A DNA stretch of 60,000 nucleotides from Bolinopsis microptera. Taxonomy: Eukaryota; Ctenophora; Tentaculata; Lobata; Bolinopsidae. The translations under genes and the position numbers were made by a program. The stretch spans positions 18,018,712 through 18,078,711 of the forward strand of contig NC_087074.1 in assembly GCF_026151205.1 (NCBI RefSeq), given 5' to 3'. The notes beneath the pieces are model-generated. The model was not told where the DNA came from, searched no databases, and saw only the letters and a program-made list of their open reading frames with translations. Positions 52,217-60,000 of the stretch are shown piece by piece. Within the stretch, counting starts at the first letter, position 1; every line of letters begins with the position of its first letter.

Positions 52217-54412
52217 CTGTAAAATAAGAATTATTATAGCCAGAAGGTGACAAAATTTAAACTTATTTGCATTTGGAATTCAAAGTGTAGCACTGTGGTG
52301 TCATTATCAAAAGTTCAAGTTCAACATAATTGATTATCCAAGAAGATTTGATTATTGTTCAGTGACTTGAATGTGGATAGCACACACACGACGGGTAACT
52401 AATAACTATGGATGACAGGAGAGCCAGTTGAAGTACTGAAAGTTAGATTCCGGACGAAGAAACTGAAAGCACCTCAAAAGGGAAAATCATATTGTCCAAT
52501 TCTCGTCCCATTTTCGAAGATGGTGAATTTCAACTTTAAAATGCCTGGACGCAGATATTTATTATCTGCAGACATATTAGTATTACATACCATTATTATA
52601 CATATGAACCTGCAAATGCAAGAATGGGCTAAGTAGTTTCTGGAAGTTTTGAGATAAACGAAAAAAACTATCCCATTTCTTCAGGAATTTTTTTGGTCTA
52701 CGTTACCTACCCCGCAGAATGTTCTATAAATCAAAATGGGTGGGCCAAGTTACGTAGACCAAATCAGTTTATTGGAAATAAGTTGGGCCAAGTAACTTGG
52801 CCCATATCACCCTGCTTTTAAAAAGGAGTGAAGACCAAAAAAGTGTAATTACTTCGTGGGCTATGTTAGCTAACCCATTCTTGACCTGCATATCTTAGGT
52901 GGAAGTCGAGATCCATGTTATACTTATATAGCACGTTATTGCATTCTACAAAAAAAACTGATTTAAAAAAAAAGAAATTTAAATCATCTTCAAATTTCAC
53001 ATGCAGATATGATGCGTCTATGGATCCTAATGACCTCTAGCCACAGAATGAAAAAATGACCCAAGTAACTTGGCCCATTGTTGCATGTGCAGGTTCATAT
53101 TATGCTCCTAGTTAGATGTATACAAAACGTTTTCTGTTCGGAGGATGACAGGGACTCTATCATATTAATTAATTAACATTAAAAATTTGTTTTATCATAA
53201 GTTATTTATTTTATTTTAAGGCGTTGTTAGTGGCGATCCGGTTAGGCTCAAGTTCAATCAACAACAAGCTTACCTCCGTGATAAAGAACAACAAACATAT
53301 CGCACTATCCGGTATATATCTGCATGACTCTCGTAACAAGCAACTAACAGTGTTAGTAACACTACCCCTCAAAATCTACAATCTAACCACTAACAAAATA
53401 ACAAACCTGCAATGTAACAAGCTGGCGCTGATTAAAATACAGGCCAAAGTGCTCTACTCAATCACTCCTTATAGTATCATGTATTTAACAGGTCAACGAT
53501 TTTATTTTTAGAGGTCAAAGATTATACAGGACAGCTTTTATGGTGTGTGTGTGTTTTTTCTCAACACATCATGCTCGCTTTTACATCTTGATGTTAAAGT
53601 TTTTTAGATTAAATAAGGCAAAAACACAGTGTTTCCAACAGTATAAAGTTCAATTATAATAATAAGAATGAAACTGTTACAGGATATAATCTTATCTACA
53701 AAATTGACTGAAGCATGGGAAGAAATACAGAACCATCACAAGCTATTCTCAACGTTGAACACAACATATTTATTCCCAACAATAGTAATAAACGGCATGC
53801 AATTGCCATGGTAATTAGTAAAATATTATAATCTTGTTAGCGAGAGTAAATTTTGCAGACAATAATTTAATGAAATAACAAACAAATTAACCTACAGTTC
53901 CATAATTATAACAAATTTTACGTGGCCAAAGCTTTACGTTCGTTTTCAAGTTCCCAACTTCAAATTCATAAGCGGGCAAATCTTTACACTCTGTAATAGC
54001 CGTAGCAGTAGATTTTCGTGAAAAAATAGTAAATAGCAGTATCAATAATGTAGAACTTGTGACACCACTACACTGTGACACCACTGTGACACCACTACAC
54101 ATTACACAACTAGGAAAGCATCCCTAGGAAGTAGGATAGCGCCCTGAAATAGCACCCAATTTACATCTCGTTATTGACGCATTATATAAATTCGATATAA
54201 TCCTTAGTGAAAGTAAATGAAGACTATCGGTATCATGTGTGACATTTAGGTGAGAAGCAGTTCCAGAAAGATTGTACAAAGATTTCTTAAAAGAGTTTTG
54301 ATTTACAGAATTCAAATATTTCTCGAAGGGTTCCAGCAGTTTTTACATAAATAATCCCTGTAATTTTGGAAGTTGGTACGAGTTTTGATCAGAATTGAAG
54401 AATCCTTGGAAT
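52217..54412. other. spacer with short hairpins, possible exon at 53221-53511
   Basis: It should contain upstream exons of the gene ending at 51350, but none could be assigned. A plus-strand frame at 53221-53511 follows an acceptor-like TTTTAAG and reads as plausible protein (SSSINNKLTSVIKNNKHI), without a recognised family. Several GGCCAAGTTACTTGGCC-like palindromes lie at 52690-53085. Confidence 0.35.
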
Positions 54413-57400
54413 CTAAGAAGGGTTGCACGAGTTTTGTAAACTGTCCGGGTCGACCATTCCGAGCATTGCGTTCTGTATCATTGCAAACGTTGGAATAGAT
54501 TCTCGGCTATCCATCTGAGACTGCGGGAAAATAACGTAGGAGTTAATCGGAATAGCTCATATCCTTGTTAAATTCGTGAAGAAAGTATTCAATATAATAT
54601 GGCAAACATCACAAATTGCGAGCATAACATACTTTTGCTTTGTTTACCAAATGTCAATTTTCCATCAGGTTTACAATAAACATAGCAAATTTTCACTCCT
54701 CACATGTTTCCTTTTCTACTACCTTCAATAAACCAGATGGTACGGAAATTTACAGTGGTAATCGATTGTGAATATGTCGAGTGTAACTTAAACTACGTCA
54801 TAAAGTTGCATTTGTTGTTGGTGTGCCTATTATTTATGGAAGCTAATAAATGCTGGAAATTGTTCTCCGGATTTGGGCCCACCTCACCTTCCACACTACC
54901 GCCACTCTCAGAATCTGAGTAGTAGGGGATTATTGCAAAATCTAGTGGAGACCAAACTTCTGATTCGCTTTGTTCTACCTAAAATGTAGAGATTTGTCTT
55001 GAAAAATCATCGTTCATAGATTGAGATGACCCCAAATCACGTCGACTTTAACAAAAACAAAAGAGAAGCAGGTTGTCATCATACTCAGTTGGGTAATGGG
55101 TATAGCACACATCTGCACAACAGAATATATCGCTAAACTGTTGACACTAGATTTTATAAAAGAAAAACTTAAGCAGTATAAAATTAAAAATACCTGATTA
55201 TTCCGGACTATTTCGTTGAGGGAGATTTCGTCAGCATTGAGTAGTCCAATCTGATGATCGCCATCATCAACAACCAGATCTTGAGACTGAGGTGACCATA
55301 ACTTCACCACTTTTTCTAGACCTGCAAGTTAATGTGTAGAAGACTTAGGGGCATTGCAATAAAGTACCGGTTCATTTGTAGCCTCATGATTCTTATGTGA
55401 TCCGTACAATCTGATTGCTACTAAGGCAGGACCTTAGGATCATAGGATGTGTACTACTGTGCGAGTCACGAGATCAGGTCTTCAATGTTAACTAATTCTG
55501 TCACGAGTCGAACAAACGTGCATTGCCTACCTAGTTCATAAGTACATACCCGTATAACAATGAACATAATCTGACCTGAAGAAGCTATGATGGGAAGGTG
55601 AGGATTGGGCTGAACACAGTTCACCAGAGAGTGGTCGCCTTTGTAAACCCTCAACACTTCACACGAGTTCCTGTCCCAGAAGAAAATGTGTTTGTCGTCG
55701 CTCCCCGCCATGATGTACTCCTGGGAGACAGTCGAATAGGGAATTGGGCTAGGATTATGAAGTTAATTTAATAATACTCCGACTAATCCAGAGACTTGGA
55801 AAAGAGATGAAGGCTTAAAATGTGAAAATCCGTTCAGTAGGTCATAAGTAACATCTTACTATGTACATCTAAATTAAAACAGTGTAGGAACGTGAAACTA
55901 TGTACAAATTGATAAAAACGTATCATATTTATTCGTACTTGGTCAGGACCAAAGAAGTTAGCCTCTTTGATATCAGTTTTGCAGTTGCAATGTCCCGTAT
56001 ACCTCTGAACATAATCCGCACAGTCAGACAAGTCTGGTCGAATTGGCGGGTCTGAAAATGTACACTTTTAATACAATAGTCAGGATTATTTTCATGGCAG
56101 GATAATCATATAAAATTATCACTTTAATGGCAAAAACTGTTACCAACAATATTAAAACTATTACCAATATGAATATACTCAAATTTATGTAATAGTTTTA
56201 AAACCAATTTTATGATCAAAAGCTTTTTAATCGTCGGAAGTCAGAACAAGGGAGAACCTTTCTGGTTGTTTTTGATGGCTGTACTGATTTCATCAGATAT
56301 AGTCTTCAGGGCACTGTCAGTTTCAGGTGTTCTGGAGAATTTGGTTTGGAAGTGTTTTAACTTGATCTTTGCTAGTTTGCTGTACTTCATTGCGTGAAGA
56401 CTCTGGATCTGTAACGGGATGAACAGTGATTGAATTATTTACATTACTCACTCGTATCTACGAAAATTGAAGTGTTCCAAATATTTAATTATAGTGAATC
56501 TCATAGTGGGTCATTGTTACTGGTTACTGGATGTACCTGTCTAAAGTGAGCCTTCTCATTATCAGGATCAATGTTAAGGGCGGTGGAGGAGTCCCTCAGG
56601 GCTGCGTACTCGTCTCCCTTCCACTCCCTTTTAAGTAACGCTTGAGCTCTGTTGTTAAGCAAAACCACGCTATGCGGGTATCGAGCTGAAATAGTGGGAT
56701 TTGATGTTACAAATGTTTGTGCTGCTAGCGGATATGATGCTTCAAATTTAAGCAACAAGCTTCAAATTTGGGGTGATTGGGGGGCTAATTGTAGTAAATT
56801 ATTACCAAGGCATTTGGAATACGCGGTAATTGCTCGGTGATAATCCTTTTGTTTGTAATGAGAGTTACCCTCTTCTTTTACTTCCGTTGTATCAGTGTCC
56901 AGTTCGACCAATGATCTGGGTGGTAATGGCCTGAAGAATAAGGGGTTAAAAATAGGACGTGCAATAATGGAAAGCCATAATGGTAAGCCACGTATATTAA
57001 AATACAGCAATTTTTCTGACTGATAAATTATAATATGAACGTTTGGAGACCAATTTATAGGGCTTGTTGATCGTTTGAAATATGTAGAAAAAGAAGTGGT
57101 TTTAGTTGCTGATTAAGACTGAGCATTTACTAACATGCTCGGAGATTCAACATCTGAAGCCATCTTCTCAAGCTCGATTACTTTTAATTTGCCTTCCACA
57201 TCATACAAATAGATCTGAAGAATAAAACTTACAGATCAGGAAAAAAAACAATTATAATATCTATAATGGCCAATGGGCAAAATGTGGTCTTAATTGGTAC
57301 TATAATATGTCACCACAAGTCAGGGCACCTGCACACTGCCAGCAGGTGCCTCGACTTGTGCACAATGTCAGTAGGTGCACAATGTCAGTAGGTGCACAAT

Positions 57401-59806
57401 GTCAGTAGGTGCACAATGTCAGTAGGTGCACAATGTCAGTAGGTGCACAATGTCAGTAGGTGTGCAATGTCAGTAGGTGCGCAATGTCAGTAGGCGCACA
57501 ATGTCAGTAGGTGCACAATGTCAGTAGGTGCACAATGTCAGTAGGTGCACAATGTCAGTAGGTGCACAATGTCAGTTGGTGCACAATGTCAGTAGGTGCA
57601 CAATGTCAGTAGGTGCACAATGTCAGTAGGTGCACAATGTCAGTAGGTGCACAATGTCAGTAGGTGCACAATGTCAGTTGGTGCACAATGTCAGTTGGTG
57701 CACAATGTCAGTAGGTGCACAATGTCAGTAGGTGCACAATGTCAGTAGGTGCACAATGTCAGTAGGCGCACAATGTCAGTAGGTGCACAATGTCAGTAGG
57801 TGCACAATGTCAGTTGGTGCACAATGTCAGTAGGTGCACAATGTCAGTAGGTGCACAATGTCAGTAGGTGCACAATGTCAGTAGGTGCACAATGTCAGTT
57901 GGTGCACAATGTCAGTTGGTGCACAATGTCAGTAGGTGCACAATGTCAGTAGGTGCACAATGTCAGTAGGTGCACAATGTCAGTAGGCGCACAATGTCAG
58001 TAGGTGCACAATGTCAGTAGGTGCACAATGTCAGTAGGTGCACAATGTCAGTAGGTGCACAATGTCAGCAGGTGCACAATGTCAGTAGGTGCACAATGTC
58101 AGTTGGTGCACAATGTCAGTAGGTGCACAATGTCAGTAGGTGCACAATGTCAGTAGGTGCACACTGCTAGTTTACCCTCATCCAGTACCTGTTCTCCACC
58201 CATGTTACAGAGGAGAAAGTTGCCAGTAGGATCGAATGTGCACCAGGTGATGCTGGGACCGGAGTAGAACCTATTCTCATCCTCCTCCTGGTCCACGGTA
58301 GGGTAAGCCAGGTGTCCCGGCAAGTACCGGGCTAGTTCTGGGGTTGAGTCAGGACTACCAGCCTGTTCGGGATATATGTTTTGTTAAACTACTAGTTGCT
58401 TTTAATTTTAAGGGCCTTGGAGGAATATCAGACAATACTTTATAGTTTTTCTAGTTCAATAAAAACGCCTGGTGCGGTGGCTGAAATGTCAAGAGTACGC
58501 CATGAAAACAGCCACGTCATATAAAGTATGATAAAAAGGTAATGAAAAACAGTTCATGGCTAACATGAGTAAGCGAGAGCATGCGTCTATCGTAGACTCT
58601 GGCAATGTCATCACTTGTACCGACACAAACCAAGTGTGTTCTGACTGGGTTGCTGTTGATACTTTTTATCTGAAGCAGACATGTTTTAGCCTCTACGCTT
58701 TAAAATTACATGAGCATCTTCCCAGAGAGTCTTAAATGGTTAAACAAGGCCTCCGTTATGTGAACGATCCCTTAGGAACCGAATAACCCAGAAAACTAGC
58801 AACTAAGAAGTAAGCAACCTAGTCAACCAGTAACAACTCACAGAGCAGTGTTCTAGGCTGATCAGAGTGTTGGAACAGCCGGAATCAGTTGAGCTGCATG
58901 TGTGCCCTTCCCGGATATCAAATTGTCTGAAAATTTGACTATTAATATCCGTTCATTCCTAGTTGGCCCCCTCTAGGGACCGGAATGACTGAGAAGAGCA
59001 ACTGTGCAGAAAGTATGCAACACGGTATCCTAGTAATAACCTGGTAACCTAGTAACCTGGTATCCTAGTAACCTGGTATCCTCCCTACCTGGCAGTTCCG
59101 TCCTCGGAGGAGCTGATGACGAGGTTGTCGTCGTCCTCTACCGTACAGCACCTCTTTACTCGGTGCCTGAATTTAATGCAGGGTGACGTGAGCTATTCGA
59201 CGTCTTCATGAATACTTTCGGCCGAGAATTTAGTCCATTAGAAAAGTACTATTTGCCATCTATTTAAACCATCTAGTTAAAATCTATTTATAGTTTGTAT
59301 TGTACAACTTTCGGTCCTGTGCTTTTGCTTGAATGATATCATTACAGTATTGTAACCTGTGGCAGCGCCATGCTGAGAGAACACTAGCAGCGGCGATATC
59401 AAGATGCCGCACCTCGCCATCCCCCGCACCACTGATAACTTGCTTATCTTTGTTTACGAACTGTGGAAACGGAGCTGTGTAACAAGGTGGACAAGATATG
59501 TATATTATGTAACACGTTTTAGGTGTTCGATAGAGAAGTCTCCTTTCCCGTTATAACGGTTCTAAGCAGATTCAGGTGTATGATTGTTGTTAACAGATTC
59601 AGGTGTACGATCGTTGTTAAGTAGTACGAACTATGTTTGGAATGTACCTTGACAGAGAATATGTTCTCGCCGTGATGGGACGGTATTTGAGCCAGTAGTT
59701 TGTGCTGCAGAGGCTCCCATACACATACCGTCTTGTCGTCTGAGCCACTCAGAAGTAATCTGCCAGATTTACTCCACTGTAAACAATTCACGCAACCACC
59801 ATGACA
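54413..59806 (-). CDS. WDTC1: WD and tetratricopeptide repeat protein 1 (DCAF9-like), 5' partial
   Basis: Fourteen exons on the minus strand: 59648-59806, 59357-59460, 59089-59166, 58842-58926, 58189-58362, 57135-57214, 56806-56930, 56537-56685, 56258-56408, 55939-56051, 55576-55720, 55194-55321, 54883-54978, 54413-54514. They give 562 residues. The N-terminal WD repeats come first (GCVNCLQWSKSGRLLLSGSDD, then FSVK, RVKRCC and SEDGTAR), then LLCNMGGEQ. TPR helices follow at about 226-370 (EEGNSHYKQKDYHRAITAY and NNRAQALLKREWKGDEYAAL), then the diagnostic GHCNCKTDIKEANFFG and two C-terminal WD repeats. The family acts as substrate receptor for CUL4-DDB1 ubiquitin ligases and restrains fat storage in animals. 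The start codon and about 50 residues lie beyond 60000. The donors at 56257 (GTTCTC) and 54882 (GTGGGC) are weak but fit the phase. Confidence 0.92.
57345..58163. repeat. 17-bp minisatellite in WDTC1 intron
   Basis: About 48 copies of GGTGCACAATGTCAGTA with rare variants (GTTGG, GGCGC, TGTGC). It fills the intron between exons 58189-58362 and 57135-57214, and its upper end is about 25 bases from the exon donor. Confidence 0.95.
59034..59085. repeat. short CCTGGTAACCTAGTAA repeat next to a WDTC1 donor
   Basis: Three to four units of CTGGTA(A/T)CCTAGTAAC directly after the donor of exon 59089-59166. On the other strand this matches the CTAGGTTACCAGG core of the large SDF2 minisatellite. Confidence 0.75.
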
Positions 59807-60000
59807 CTGAAATATTACATCATTAAGAAAAGTATTGTTTAAACAAGCTCCAATACGATACGATAAAGAATATTCAAAGAATCCCTGACTGGTTTTAAAT
59901 TTAACACGTCGTGATAAAATAAAGTTTGACTGACTTTTAGTGTTGTCTCAAGGTTGAGCTTGTTAAAGAAATAACCACGCCAAGCTTTTTGAGAGGCGCC

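Overview
The window is nuclear DNA from a multicellular animal. The genes are split by many GT-AG introns, the DNA is AT-rich, and it holds several kinds of non-LTR retrotransposon, small DNA-transposon relics and long minisatellites inside introns. The protein set (plasma-membrane-type syntaxins, an SPTLC2-type serine palmitoyltransferase, an SDF2-type MIR protein with an HDEL tail, a WDTC1/DCAF9-type protein) fits an invertebrate metazoan. I cannot name the species from sequence alone.

Layout. 1-3460: no gene seen; GC-rich dispersed repeats in AT-rich DNA. 3461-11787: two tandem minus-strand syntaxin genes (A and B), each reconstructed as nine exons with matching intron positions. 11788-18170: repeats, then a minus-strand CR1/L2-type retrotransposon whose ORF1 carries an AlkB-like 2OG-Fe(II) dioxygenase domain followed by an SGNH esterase domain. 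19087-23660: a four-exon minus-strand SDF2 gene whose second intron is almost entirely a 2.3 kb minisatellite. 23905-27280: two more retroelement fragments, head to head, the second carrying a short GC-rich insert with a 12-bp target duplication. 27425-28680: more GC-rich repeats and an intact hAT-type MITE. 30012-50426: a twelve-exon plus-strand serine palmitoyltransferase gene. Its introns contain a 1.5 kb TTAA-flanked element, a retroelement tail, a 48-bp perfect palindrome, a 26-bp minisatellite and a nested minus-strand gene. 51350-52216: last three exons of an unrecognised minus-strand gene. 54413-60000: a WDTC1-like gene with 14 exons visible and its 5' end outside the window.

The host genes do not form one pathway. 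Syntaxins drive membrane fusion, serine palmitoyltransferase starts sphingolipid synthesis at the ER, SDF2 works in the ER lumen, and WDTC1 is a CUL4 ubiquitin-ligase substrate receptor. Exon boundaries were assigned by hand from splice signals, reading phase and family resemblance. Phases were added up and close correctly for both syntaxins, SDF2, SPTLC2 and WDTC1. The most unusual item is the retrotransposon ORF1 that joins an AlkB-like domain to an SGNH esterase, followed by an ORF2 with a hydrophobic leader ending in an NPGP motif.
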